Assembly (NCBI GenBank): GCA_016699405.1
Contig: CP064972.1
Span: 5,115,501 to 5,179,500, forward strand
DNA length: 64,000 nt
Source of the DNA: Holophagales bacterium
GTDB taxonomy: Bacteria; Acidobacteriota; Thermoanaerobaculia; Multivoradales; JAGPDF01
Direction of reading: 5' to 3'
The translations under genes were made by a program, and so were the position numbers. Each line of letters opens with the position of its first letter. Position 1 is the first letter of the stretch. Below the pieces are notes generated by a model. The model was not told the origin of the DNA. It ran no database searches and saw only the letters and a program-made list of their open reading frames with translations. Of this stretch, positions 23,811 through 32,239 are shown one piece after another.

Positions 23811-25457
23811 ATGAGCTCGATCCAGAAGCCGCACCGGGATCTCCTCGGCGACTCGCTCACCGCGCTCTGCGGCGGCGCGCTGGCGCTCAACCTGCTGCTC
23901 ATCGTCGCCCTGCTCGGATTGCTGGCCGTCAACGGCGGCGGCATCTTCTGGCAGAAGCCGCTCGAACAATTCACCCTCGCCGACGGCCGCGTGGTGCTCG
24001 GCGAAGTCTTCGATCGCCAGCCGGTGGCGGCGCGCGAAGGGGAGTCCGGTCCCTCGGGAGCCGAACGGCTGCAGATCAAGGTGGCCAATCGCGACCTGAC
24101 CGGGGCCGACTTCCTCTGGGTCGACGAATCGCAGATCCGCAGCCGCGCACTGCCGGACAGCGCCGTCGCCCTCGAACGCCTCGAATGGGGCGACTTCTAC
24201 GGCTATCTCATCGAGCTGCGACGCGGCGGCGAGGTCCTCGCCTCCGGCGCCGATTCGGTCTGGCGTGCCCTCGGGCCGCTGCATCGCGAGAAGCTGCGCC
24301 AGCGCGCCGTGATCCGCGAGCTCGAACGCGGCGCCATCGGCGACGTCAACAGCGAGATCGAGCGACTGCGCCTCGCCGTTCGGAAGATCGAGCTTGCCGG
24401 AGCGACGAGCGCGGAGCGCGAGACCCGGCTCGCCGAGCTCGCGGCGCTCGAGCGGGCGCGACACGCCGACTACGAGCGGCTGGCCGAACGGCTCTTCGCC
24501 CTGCGCCACGCGCTCGACGCCGAGACGGTGGTCCTCGAGGCCGCCGACGGGCGGCGCAAGGAGCTGCCGGTGGGCGCGATCGTCCGCCTGGTGCGGCCCA
24601 ACACCCTCGGCTTCTTCGAGAAGGTGGCCCTCAACGCCTCGCGTCTGCGCGAGTTCGTCTTCGACGACCCGCGCGAGTCGAACACCGAAGGCGGCATCTT
24701 CCCGGCGATCTTCGGGACGGTGATGATGGTCTTCCTCATGTCGGTCGCCGTGGTGCCGTTCGGCGTCATGGCCGCCCTCTACCTGCGCGAGTACGCCAAA
24801 CAGGGTCCGCTCGTCCGCGCGGTCCGCATCGCGGTCAACAACCTCGCCGGCGTCCCGTCGATCGTCTTCGGCGTCTTCGGGCTGGGCTTCTTCGTCTACC
24901 TGGTCGGCGGGTCGATCGACCGGCTCTTCTACCCCGAGGCGCTGCCGACGCCGACCTACGGGACCGGCGGCATCCTCTGGGGCGCCCTGACCCTCGCGCT
25001 GTTGACCGTGCCGGTGGTGATCGTCGCCACCGAGGAGGGTCTCGCGGCGGTGCCGCGAATCGTCCGCGAGGGCTCGCTCGCCCTCGGCGCCACCAAGTTC
25101 GAGACGACCTTCCGTGTGGTGATCCCGGCCGCCGCCCCCGGCATCCTCACCGGGATGATCCTCGCGATGGCCCGCGCCGCCGGCGAGGTGGCGCCGCTGA
25201 TGATCGTCGGCATGGTGAAGCTGGCGCCGGCGCTGCCGGTCGACGGACACTTCCCGTACGTCCACTTCGAGCGCAAGTTCATGCACCTCGGATTCCACAT
25301 CTACGACGTCGGCTTCCAGAGCCCGAACGTGGATGCCACCAAGCCGCTCGTCTTCGCCACGGCGCTGCTGCTCATCGCGGTGGTCACGGCGATGAACCTC
25401 ACGGCGATCACCCTGCGCAACCGCCTGCGCCGCAAGTACGCCGGCAGCTCGGTGTGA
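23811..25457 (+). CDS. pstA: Phosphate ABC transporter permease PstA with long extracytoplasmic insertion
   Basis: This 548-residue protein compares with about 290 for standard PstA. TM1 (ALNLLLIVALLGLLAVNGGG) is followed by an extracytoplasmic insertion of about 250 residues. It contains beta-rich sequence and a charged coiled-coil-like stretch (REKLRQRAVIRELERGAIG through ARHADYERLAERLFALRHA). The permease core begins near residue 293 (GGIFPAIFGTVMMVFLMSVAV). It includes VNNLAGVPSIVFGVFGLGFF, the EAA-type loop EGLAAVPRIVREGSLALGATKFET and AMARAAGEVAPLMIVGMVK. The gene follows pstC by 13 nt. The matched insertions in PstC and PstA suggest they contact each other or PstS. Confidence 0.9.
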   Translation: MSSIQKPHRDLLGDSLTALCGGALALNLLLIVALLGLLAVNGGGIFWQKPLEQFTLADGRVVLGEVFDRQPVAAREGESGPSGAERLQIKVANRDLTGADFLWVDESQIRSRALPDSAVALERLEWGDFYGYLIELRRGGEVLASGADSVWRALGPLHREKLRQRAVIRELERGAIGDVNSEIERLRLAVRKIELAGATSAERETRLAELAALERARHADYERLAERLFALRHALDAETVVLEAADGRRKELPVGAIVRLVRPNTLGFFEKVALNASRLREFVFDDPRESNTEGGIFPAIFGTVMMVFLMSVAVVPFGVMAALYLREYAKQGPLVRAVRIAVNNLAGVPSIVFGVFGLGFFVYLVGGSIDRLFYPEALPTPTYGTGGILWGALTLALLTVPVVIVATEEGLAAVPRIVREGSLALGATKFETTFRVVIPAAAPGILTGMILAMARAAGEVAPLMIVGMVKLAPALPVDGHFPYVHFERKFMHLGFHIYDVGFQSPNVDATKPLVFATALLLIAVVTAMNLTAITLRNRLRRKYAGSSV

Positions 25458-25504
25458 AGATCATGATCACGCAGCTTGCGAAACCCCTCCCCGGGAGCGA
25501 ACCG

Positions 25505-26368
25505 ATGACCAGCCAGATGCCTCCCCAGACGAGCCCCGACGGCCCGGGAGCCGCGGTCGGAGCCGTGGTCGGAACCGTTGCGGCCGCCGATCCGGCGCTC
25601 TCCCCGCCGATCGAGTCGGCGATCCTCGAGATCGACCGGCTGTCGCTCTGGTACGGCGCCAAGCTCGCCCTGCGCGAGATCTCGCTGCGCATCCCGCCGC
25701 GGCAGATCACCGCCTTCATCGGCCCGTCCGGGTGCGGCAAGTCGACCCTGTTGCGCTGCATCAACCGCCTCAACGACCTGGTCGACGGCGTCCGCCTCGA
25801 CGGACAGATCCGTTTCGAAGGGGCCGACATCTTCGACCCGCGCACCGACGTCAACTCGCTGCGCAAGCGCATCGGCATGGTCTTCCAGAAGTCGAACCCG
25901 TTTCCCAAGTCGATCTACGAGAACGTCGCCTACGGCTGCCGCATCCACGGCGTCAGCCACAAGAAGGAGCTCGACGAGATCGTCGAGCGGAGCCTGCGCG
26001 GCGCGGCCCTGTGGGACGAGGTCAAGGACCGCCTCGACGAGAGCGCGCTCGGGATGTCGGGCGGCCAGCAGCAGCGGCTCTGCATCGCCCGGGCGATCGC
26101 CGTGGAGCCGGAGGTGATCCTGCTCGACGAGCCCTGCTCGGCCCTCGACCCGATCGCCACCGCCAAGATCGAGGAGCTGATGCTCGAGCTGAAGAAGGAC
26201 TACACGCTCGTGGTGGTGACCCACAACATGCAGCAGGCCTCGCGGGTGTCCGACTACACGGCGTTCCTCTATCTCGGCGAGCTCGTCGAGTACGGCCTGA
26301 CCGAGCGGCTGTTCATCAATCCGCGCAGGAAGCAGACCGAGGACTACATCACCGGCCGCTTCGGCTGA
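25505..26368 (+). CDS. pstB: Phosphate ABC transporter ATP-binding protein PstB
   Basis: This 287-residue ATPase has Walker A FIGPSGCGKSTLLRC, the PstB-specific RINRLNDLVDG-like region (CINRLNDLVDGVRLDG), a Q-loop region MVFQKSNPFPKSIYENVAYG, signature MSGGQQQRLCIARA, Walker B VILLDEPCSALDP and switch VVVTHNMQQASRVSDY. It powers phosphate import through PstCA. I prefer ATG 25505, with GGGAG 7 nt upstream, over ATG 25463, which has a weak site. The first 35 residues are Pro/Ala-rich and not conserved. It is the last gene of pstSCAB. Confidence 0.95.
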   Translation: MTSQMPPQTSPDGPGAAVGAVVGTVAAADPALSPPIESAILEIDRLSLWYGAKLALREISLRIPPRQITAFIGPSGCGKSTLLRCINRLNDLVDGVRLDGQIRFEGADIFDPRTDVNSLRKRIGMVFQKSNPFPKSIYENVAYGCRIHGVSHKKELDEIVERSLRGAALWDEVKDRLDESALGMSGGQQQRLCIARAIAVEPEVILLDEPCSALDPIATAKIEELMLELKKDYTLVVVTHNMQQASRVSDYTAFLYLGELVEYGLTERLFINPRRKQTEDYITGRFG

Positions 26369-26433
26369 TCGCGGCCACCGCTCGGGGGCGGAGCCGGCAG
26401 GGAGGGGGGTCGCTCGACGTCTGACGGCCCCGT

Positions 26434-26441
26434 GCTACACT
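26434..26441 (+). promoter_or_regulatory. Extended -10 (TGCTACACT) for the TPR/cNMP-domain gene
   Basis: TACACT (26436-26441) is preceded by TGC and lies 32 nt before ATG 26474. A weak purine-rich site (GGGAG) sits in the leader. This gives the gene a promoter separate from the pst operon. Confidence 0.45.
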
Positions 26442-26473
26442 TTTCGACCCGGTTCTCTGGGAGCACGATCTCC

Positions 26474-28249
26474 ATGTCCCCTGCGGCGGATGGTCCGCGA
26501 GACCTCGACGAGCTGATCGCCCTGGCGCGGCGGTTCGCCGAGCTGCAGCGCTACGACGAAGCGGGCGAGCTGTTCCGGCTCGCCCAGCGGCTCGACCCGA
26601 AGAATCTCGGCGTCCAGCTCGCCCTCGCCCAGCTCAAACGGCAGCAGAAGGACCTCGCGCCGGCGGCCAAGAGCCCCCGCGAGTCGGCGCGCGAGGAGGC
26701 CAAGCGCAACGCCATCGACGCGGCGCACTTCCTCGGCCTCGCCCACCTCTATGTCGAGCGCGGGGAAGACTTCCGGGCCCTCGAGTGCCTCGAGATCGCC
26801 CAGGCGAAGGACTCCGGCCACCCCGGTCCATGGAAGCTCGCCGGGCGGATCCACCTGCGTCTCAAGGATTTCGACCGCTCGGCCGACCTCCTGGCACGGG
26901 CGCATCGCCTCAATCCCTTCGATCTCGGAACCGCCGAGCAGCTCGGCCAGGTCGAGTACGAACGGCGGCAGTTCCATGCCGCCCTGGTCGCCACGATCGA
27001 TGCCTTCCTGCTCCTCGCCGACGCCGCCTCGGCCGACGGCGAGCGGCTGCGCCGCAAGGTCCGCACTCTGCGGCATGCCCTGGGGTGGGAGTCGCAAGAG
27101 GTCGTCCAGCTCTTCCACGAGCGCCAGGAGGCGCTGCGGCTCGCCTACGATCGGCTCGAGTGGCGCCGCGAGCGCTATCGCGAGGAGGACGCGCTGATCG
27201 AGCGCGCGGTGGCACCATCGCCCCCCGTCCGCCCACCCGGAGATGGTCGCCTCGAGCTCGCCGCACGGCTGCGTCGCCAGGAGGCCTGGGCGCATCTCTC
27301 CGACGAGCAGGTCTTCGAGCTCGCCCGCGTCGTCCACTTCGAACGCCATGCCAAGGGGAGCCGGATCCTTGCCAACGGCTCGAACGGTTCCGACCTCTAC
27401 CAGCTCGAGGAGGGCGAGGTCGCCATCCAGCGGCCGACCCACTACGGTGTCTTCCAGCTCGCCGTGCTCCGTCCTGGCGCGGTCTTCGGGGAGGTCAACT
27501 TCCTCACCCGGGCGGAGCGTTCCGGCGAGGCGATCGCCAGGCTTCCCACGACGCTCCTGCGCTTCGACGCCGGAGCCCTCGAGTCGCTCGTCGAACGCTC
27601 GGCCGATCTCGGCGTGCAACTCTACTGGGGACTCTGGCACTCCCTCTCGCGCAAGCTGCGCGACACGAACGACCAGTTGCGCACCTTCTTCAGCGCCGAG
27701 GCGCGCTCGGAGAACTTCGTCCGCCTGCGGCGGCGCGAGCGCCCGGCAGGCGGTGACGTCGCGGTCGATTCGAGCGACAAGATCCGGCTCTTCCGTGAGC
27801 AGGGGCTGTCGAGCAAGGAGCTCGTCACCCTCGCCACCTTCTCGCGCGAGCGGCGCTTCGCCTCCGGCGAGTTGCTCTTCGAGGAGGGCGACGAGGGCAA
27901 GGAGATGTACATCGTCCTCGAGGGTCGGGTGATGATCAGCAAGTTCATCCCCGGCGCCGGCGAGGAGGCGCTCGCCATCCTCGAACGCGGCGACTTCTTC
28001 GGCGAGATGGCCCTCATCGAAGGCGAGGCGCGCTCCGCCGACGCCCGCGCGCACGGTGGCCCGCTCACCGTGCTGGTGCTCGACCAGGGAACGATCCAGG
28101 AGATGCTGTCGCTCGACCCGAACGCCTCGCTCGAGTTCCTGCGGCTGCTCTGCCGGCTGATCGCCAAGCGCCTGCGCGAGATCGACGAGAAGGTCGTCGG
28201 CTGGCGCATCCTCTCTGGCACGCCGGGCCTCGACGCCTCCACGGCCTGA
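26474..28249 (+). CDS. TPR protein with two cyclic-nucleotide-binding domains
   Basis: This 591-residue protein has no signal peptide. Residues about 10-170 form TPR-like helices (ALARRFAELQRYDEAGELF; FLGLAHLYVERGEDFRALE). Two CNB folds follow. The first (about 275-390) has a degenerate phosphate cassette around GAVFGEVNFLTRAERSGEAI. The second (about 440-560) has EEGDEGKEMYIVLEGRVM and GDFFGEMALIEGEARSADAR, close to the canonical FGE-x2-L-x4-R-x-A cassette. No DNA-binding or enzymatic domain is present, so it may be a cyclic-nucleotide-responsive scaffold. Its position after pstB may be coincidental. The function is not known. Confidence 0.8.
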   Translation: MSPAADGPRDLDELIALARRFAELQRYDEAGELFRLAQRLDPKNLGVQLALAQLKRQQKDLAPAAKSPRESAREEAKRNAIDAAHFLGLAHLYVERGEDFRALECLEIAQAKDSGHPGPWKLAGRIHLRLKDFDRSADLLARAHRLNPFDLGTAEQLGQVEYERRQFHAALVATIDAFLLLADAASADGERLRRKVRTLRHALGWESQEVVQLFHERQEALRLAYDRLEWRRERYREEDALIERAVAPSPPVRPPGDGRLELAARLRRQEAWAHLSDEQVFELARVVHFERHAKGSRILANGSNGSDLYQLEEGEVAIQRPTHYGVFQLAVLRPGAVFGEVNFLTRAERSGEAIARLPTTLLRFDAGALESLVERSADLGVQLYWGLWHSLSRKLRDTNDQLRTFFSAEARSENFVRLRRRERPAGGDVAVDSSDKIRLFREQGLSSKELVTLATFSRERRFASGELLFEEGDEGKEMYIVLEGRVMISKFIPGAGEEALAILERGDFFGEMALIEGEARSADARAHGGPLTVLVLDQGTIQEMLSLDPNASLEFLRLLCRLIAKRLREIDEKVVGWRILSGTPGLDASTA

Positions 28250-28618
28250 GACCCGATCGAGGTTCGGGCGTCCTTTGGAACGTCCCCCACCCGCGCCGAC
28301 GAGGGCTTCTCCTCCACGGGACCCGTCGCTTTCCCGGCCGTCCCATCGACAGGCTCCCCACCCATGCCCACGGTTGTCGATGGGCCCCTCCGGGGACGCG
28401 CCACCCGCTCCGGAGAAGCCCCCGTCGGCTCTCCCCCCGCGGAAGTGAGCCTCATCGAGGCCTCAGGGGAGGGGGGCCGTGGGTGGCCGGACGGAGGGCT
28501 CCCGTCCCCGCGCGGAGCCCGGACCCAGGACTGCCGCAAGCTCATGCGGCCTGCGCTCCGGGCGAGCACGGAGACGGGAAGCCGGCCGGACAGGACCCGC
28601 CGCAGGGGCAAGCCCGCG
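28250..28618. other. 369-nt gene-free region with nested inverted repeats
   Basis: No supported ORF lies here. GGGCTTCTCC (28303-28312) pairs perfectly with GGAGAAGCCC (28412-28421). Nested inside, CCCATCGACA (28342-28351) pairs with TGTCGATGGG (28375-28384). Smaller hairpins (CCCCTCCGGGG at 28385-28395; GCCTCATCGAGGC near 28450) lie within or beside them. The flanking genes converge, so it is a 3' region for both. It may be a structured RNA or a shared termination region. Confidence 0.45.
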
Positions 28619-29866
28619 TTACCAGCGGCGCGGCACGTCGCGCACGCAGCGAACGGTGTCGCGGGCGATCAGCAGCTCTTCGTTCGTCGGGATGACGTAG
28701 AGCTTCACCCGGCTGCCCTCGGCGCCGAACTCGCCCTCCTTGCCGCCGAAGAGCGTCGCGTTGCGCCCCTCGTCCGGCACGATGCCGAAGAAATCGAGAT
28801 CGCGGCAGACGCGACTGCGGATGTCGGCCGAGTTCTCGCCGATGCCGCCGGTGAAGACGATCGCGTCGGCGCCGTTCATCCGCGCCAGATAGGAGCCGAG
28901 GTACTTCTTCACCCGCAGGCAGAAGATCTCGATCGCCAGGTGCGCCCGCCGGTCCTGGTGCTCGCGTTCCTCCTCGAGGAGGTCGCGCATGTCGTTGGTC
29001 AGTCCCGAGATGCCGAGCAGGCCCGAGCGCTTGTTGACCAGACCGTCGAGCTCTTCGAACGACATCCCCTCCTTGTGATGGAGGAACTCCAGCACCGACG
29101 GATCGAGGTCGCCGCCGCGGGTGCCCATCACCAGCCCTTCGGCCGGGGTCATGCCCATCGAGGTGTCGAGCGAGTCGCCGCCGCGGATCGCACAGGCCGA
29201 GCAGCCGTTGCCGAGGTGGACGGTGACGATGTTCGTCTCCTCGTGCGACATCCCGGTGAGCTGGCGGTAGCGGTAGGCGACGTAGCGGTGCGAGGTGCCG
29301 TGGAAGCCGTAGCGGCGCACCTTGTGCCGCACGTAGAGCTGATAGGGGATGGCGTAGAGGAACGACTCCGGCGGCATCGTCGAGTGGAACGAGGTGTCGA
29401 AGACCGCCACCTGCGGGATCCCGTGGCCGAACAGCTCGCGCGCCGAGTAGATGCCCTTGAGGTTGGCCGGGTTGTGCAACGGCGCGAGGTCGATGCAGTC
29501 CTCGATCTGGTCGACGACCGCGTCGTCGATCAGCACCGAACGGGTGAGCTTCTCGCCGCCGTGCACGATGCGGTGACCGACGGCGTGCAAGTCGGCGAGC
29601 GAGGTGACGCCGGGGACGCCCGCTTCCGGCGAGACGATCCAGCGGATGACGTGATCGAGGGCGGCGCGATGGTCGCGCAGCGGCGCGGCGCGGCGGACGG
29701 TCGGCTTGCCTTCGGCCCGCAGGCTGATGAGCGCCTCGCTGCCGATCCGTTCGACGAGGCCGCGAGCGAGCTGGCGGTCTTCGTTGCGGTCGATGGCGTC
29801 GAGGTCGGTGGCGATGACTTGGAACTTCAGCGACGAGCTGCCGCAATTGAGGACGAGGATGTTCAT
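28619..29866 (-). CDS. ackA: Acetate kinase
   Basis: This 415-residue acetokinase carries all the family motifs: NILVLNCGSSSLKF at the N-terminus, GHRIVHGGEKL, FDTSFHSTMP, RRYGFHGTSHRYVA, VHLGNGCSACAI and IVFTGGIGENSADIR. It converts acetyl phosphate and ADP to acetate and ATP, reversibly, in the cytosol. It is divergent from pta, its pathway partner, with under 100 nt between starts; the two would complete acetyl-CoA to acetate. The -10 TACCAT (29878-29873) ends only 6 nt before the ATG, so the mRNA probably begins at the start codon. Confidence 0.96.
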   Translation of the reverse strand: MNILVLNCGSSSLKFQVIATDLDAIDRNEDRQLARGLVERIGSEALISLRAEGKPTVRRAAPLRDHRAALDHVIRWIVSPEAGVPGVTSLADLHAVGHRIVHGGEKLTRSVLIDDAVVDQIEDCIDLAPLHNPANLKGIYSARELFGHGIPQVAVFDTSFHSTMPPESFLYAIPYQLYVRHKVRRYGFHGTSHRYVAYRYRQLTGMSHEETNIVTVHLGNGCSACAIRGGDSLDTSMGMTPAEGLVMGTRGGDLDPSVLEFLHHKEGMSFEELDGLVNKRSGLLGISGLTNDMRDLLEEEREHQDRRAHLAIEIFCLRVKKYLGSYLARMNGADAIVFTGGIGENSADIRSRVCRDLDFFGIVPDEGRNATLFGGKEGEFGAEGSRVKLYVIPTNEELLIARDTVRCVRDVPRRW

Positions 29867-29872
29867 GCCGCC

Positions 29873-29909
29873 ATGGTAGCGGGACACGCCGCGCCGCGGC
29901 AAGTACAAT
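29873..29909. promoter_or_regulatory. Divergent ackA/pta promoters
   Basis: Minus strand: TACCAT (29878-29873) lies 6 nt before the ackA ATG. Plus strand: TACAAT (29904-29909) serves pta, which has a leader of about 45 nt and a good Shine-Dalgarno (AAAGGAG). The two -10 elements are 25 nt apart, so one regulator could affect both. Confidence 0.5.
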
Positions 29910-29961
29910 GGTGGCATCGGCCCCGGCCGGGGCCGTCCGTCCGTTGCGAAAGGAGCCCCCC

Positions 29962-30933
29962 ATGGAGTTCATCGAAGCCGCCCGCGCGCGAGTCCGCGGC
30001 CGCGGCGCGCGCATCGTCTATCCGGAAGGACGCGAGGAGCGGGCCATCCGCGCCGCGAGCTTCCTCGCCGCCGAGCAGCTCGCCCACCCGATCCTCCTCG
30101 GTCCGGCGAGCGAAATCCGCGCCACCGCCGCGGCGCAGAGCATCCCGCTCTCCGGCGTCACCCTGCGGGACCCGGCGGCCGATCCGTCGACCGACAAGCT
30201 CGCCGAGCTCTACCTCGACCTGCGCAAGGCCAAGGGCGCCACCCCGGAGCTCGCCGCCGAGCGCGCGCGCCAGCTCCACTATTTCGGCGCGCTCCTGGTT
30301 CGCGCCGACGAGGCCGACGGGATGGTCTCGGGCCTCAACAGCGAGACCAAGCCGTTTCTTCCCGCCTTCGAAGCGATCGGCATGAAGCCTGGCTTCAAGC
30401 GGGTCTCTTCGGTCTTCCTGATGACCTGGCCGGAGAAGGTCTACTTCTACGCCGACTGCTCGGTCAACATCGACCCCGACGCCGCCACGCTCGCCGAGAT
30501 CGGCCGCGCCTCCGCGTCGACCGCCCGCTCGTTCGGCTACGAGCCGCGCGTCGCCTTCCTGTCCTTCTCCACCCGGGGCAGCGCCACGCACGCCTTCGTC
30601 GACAAGGCGCGCGAAGCGGCACGGCTCTGCAAGGAGGCCGAGCCCGGTCTGCTGGTCGACGGCGAAATCCAGTTCGACGCCGCGATCGTTCCGGCGGTGG
30701 CGAAGAAGAAGTGTCCCGACAGCCCCCTCGGCGGCGAGGCGAACGTCTTCATCTTCCCGGATCTCGACGCCGGCAACATCGCCTACAAGATCACCGAGCG
30801 GCTCGGCGGCGCTCAGGCGATCGGGCCGATCCTCCAGGGGCTGGCCCGGCCGGTCAACGACGTGTCGCGCGGCTGCTCCTGGCAGGACCTCGCCGACACC
30901 GGGGTGATGACGGCGATCCAGGCGATGGGTTGA
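29962..30933 (+). CDS. pta: Phosphate acetyltransferase (short form)
   Basis: This 323-residue protein is the short Pta type (about 330 residues, no N-terminal DRTGG domain). Motifs include ARIVYPEGREERAIRAASFL, the central GMKPGFKRVSSVFLMTWPEKVYFYADCSVNIDPDAATLAEI, split by family breaks, and the C-terminal ANVFIFPDLDAGNIAYKI and GGAQAIGPILQGLARPVNDVSRG. It interconverts acetyl-CoA and phosphate with acetyl phosphate and CoA. The start at 29962 follows AAAGGAGCCCCCC. It is divergent from ackA. Acetyl phosphate made here could also phosphorylate response regulators such as PhoB. Confidence 0.93.
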   Translation: MEFIEAARARVRGRGARIVYPEGREERAIRAASFLAAEQLAHPILLGPASEIRATAAAQSIPLSGVTLRDPAADPSTDKLAELYLDLRKAKGATPELAAERARQLHYFGALLVRADEADGMVSGLNSETKPFLPAFEAIGMKPGFKRVSSVFLMTWPEKVYFYADCSVNIDPDAATLAEIGRASASTARSFGYEPRVAFLSFSTRGSATHAFVDKAREAARLCKEAEPGLLVDGEIQFDAAIVPAVAKKKCPDSPLGGEANVFIFPDLDAGNIAYKITERLGGAQAIGPILQGLARPVNDVSRGCSWQDLADTGVMTAIQAMG

Positions 30934-31111
30934 CGACCTCCGCGCGGCTGGGGAAGGGCTGACGCCCTCCCCGCCGCGCGGGCGGACTGCTCAGGGCTCC
31001 CGGTGTCGGCGCCCCCGTCTGAAGCGTCGACGCGATCCAGGACGGCATCGACCCTGGAGAGTGCCGCGAGCGCCGAGGCGGACGCCGATCTCCAGCACGA
31101 GCGGAGTGCCG

Positions 31112-32239
31112 TCATGTCGCCCCCATGCGCCGGTCGCGACCGGATCCGAGCGCGGCAGCGATCGCCGTCGCCTCGGCAAGATCCTGGAGGCTCACCAGAC
31201 CGAGGTAGCGCCCCCCCTCGACGACCGCGCCACAGCTCGTCGCGGCTGCCGAGAGCAGCTCCTGCGCCTCCTCGAGGGTCGTCGAAGAGCGGAGCGCCGG
31301 CACGCGAGGCTCGAGCCATTCGGCAACCGGCGGATCGTCGTGCCGCAGGGCCGCGATCGCGAGCACACGCTCGCGAGTCACGACTCCAAGGAGCCGACCG
31401 TTCCCGAACACCGCAAAGTCGGGTTGATAGCTGGTGAGCAGGTGCTGGACGACGCGCGAGAGCCGGTCCTCCGGTCCGAGCACGATCGCGTGTCGGTTGT
31501 AGACGTCGGCGAGGCGCAGGCTCTCGAGCACGTGGCGAGCCTCCGCGTGCGTTCGCTCCTGCCCCGCTCCGAGGAAGACAAAGACGGCCACGACGGCGAG
31601 GAGCAACTGCCCGGAGAACAGCGCCCAGGCTCCCCCCGCGACCGCCAGCCCCTGGCCCACCGCAGCCGCCCAACGCGTGCCGCGCAGCCATCCGAAGCGG
31701 AACGCGAGGAGCGCTCGCAACACGCGGCCGCCGTCCATCGGAAACGCCGGGAGGAGGTTGAAGAGCACCAGGCTGATGTTGACCCCGAGCAGCCAGTGAA
31801 GGAAGGTGCCGAGCGACGGACCTCCCTCATCGGCGCGCAACAGACCGGTGGCCTCGGCTGGTAACGCCGCCGGCGCCACACCGATCAGCAGGGCCAGCGC
31901 CATCGCGATCGCCACGTTGACAGCCGGCCCGGCCAGAGCAATCACCAGCTCCTCGATCGGTCGCCGTGCAGCGCGCGCGAGGAAGGCGATTCCGCCGAGC
32001 GGTGAGAGCAGAATCTCGCGCGTCGCGATGCCGTAGTGCCGTGCCGCGAGCGCATGTCCGAGCTCGTGCAGCGCAACGCACGCGAAGAGCGCCAGCATCA
32101 GCACGACGCCGAAGAAGGCGCCGCCGACACCGTGCGCGCTGCCCCACTGGAAGGCGCCGAGAGCCAGGATCAGCGGGAAGGTGAAGTGCAGCCGAAGGTC
32201 GATGCCGGCCAGCCGTCCGATCGTCCACCCGCCCTTCAT
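31112..32239 (-). CDS. Site-2-type M50 metalloprotease with CBS domains
   Basis: This 375-residue membrane protease (Rip3/SpoIVFB-like with CBS) has the zinc motif HELGH (H58, E59, H62 in VALHELGHALAARHYG) and a second metal site, NLLPAFPMDGGRVLRALL. Hydrophobic helices run up to residue about 210. Paired CBS motifs follow (YQPDFAVFGNGRLLGVVTRERV; LGLVSLQDLAEATAIA), which usually bind adenine nucleotides. Such enzymes cleave membrane-embedded regulators; the substrate is unknown. The ATG overlaps the terC stop by 4 nt (ATGA), so expression is coupled to terC and probably to its upstream riboswitch. Confidence 0.85.
   Translation of the reverse strand: MKGGWTIGRLAGIDLRLHFTFPLILALGAFQWGSAHGVGGAFFGVVLMLALFACVALHELGHALAARHYGIATREILLSPLGGIAFLARAARRPIEELVIALAGPAVNVAIAMALALLIGVAPAALPAEATGLLRADEGGPSLGTFLHWLLGVNISLVLFNLLPAFPMDGGRVLRALLAFRFGWLRGTRWAAAVGQGLAVAGGAWALFSGQLLLAVVAVFVFLGAGQERTHAEARHVLESLRLADVYNRHAIVLGPEDRLSRVVQHLLTSYQPDFAVFGNGRLLGVVTRERVLAIAALRHDDPPVAEWLEPRVPALRSSTTLEEAQELLSAAATSCGAVVEGGRYLGLVSLQDLAEATAIAAALGSGRDRRMGAT

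Noticed and set aside
21365..24088. Long minus-strand open frame opposite pstS and pstC
   Set aside because: Same GC artefact. The plus strand encodes well-supported Pst proteins.
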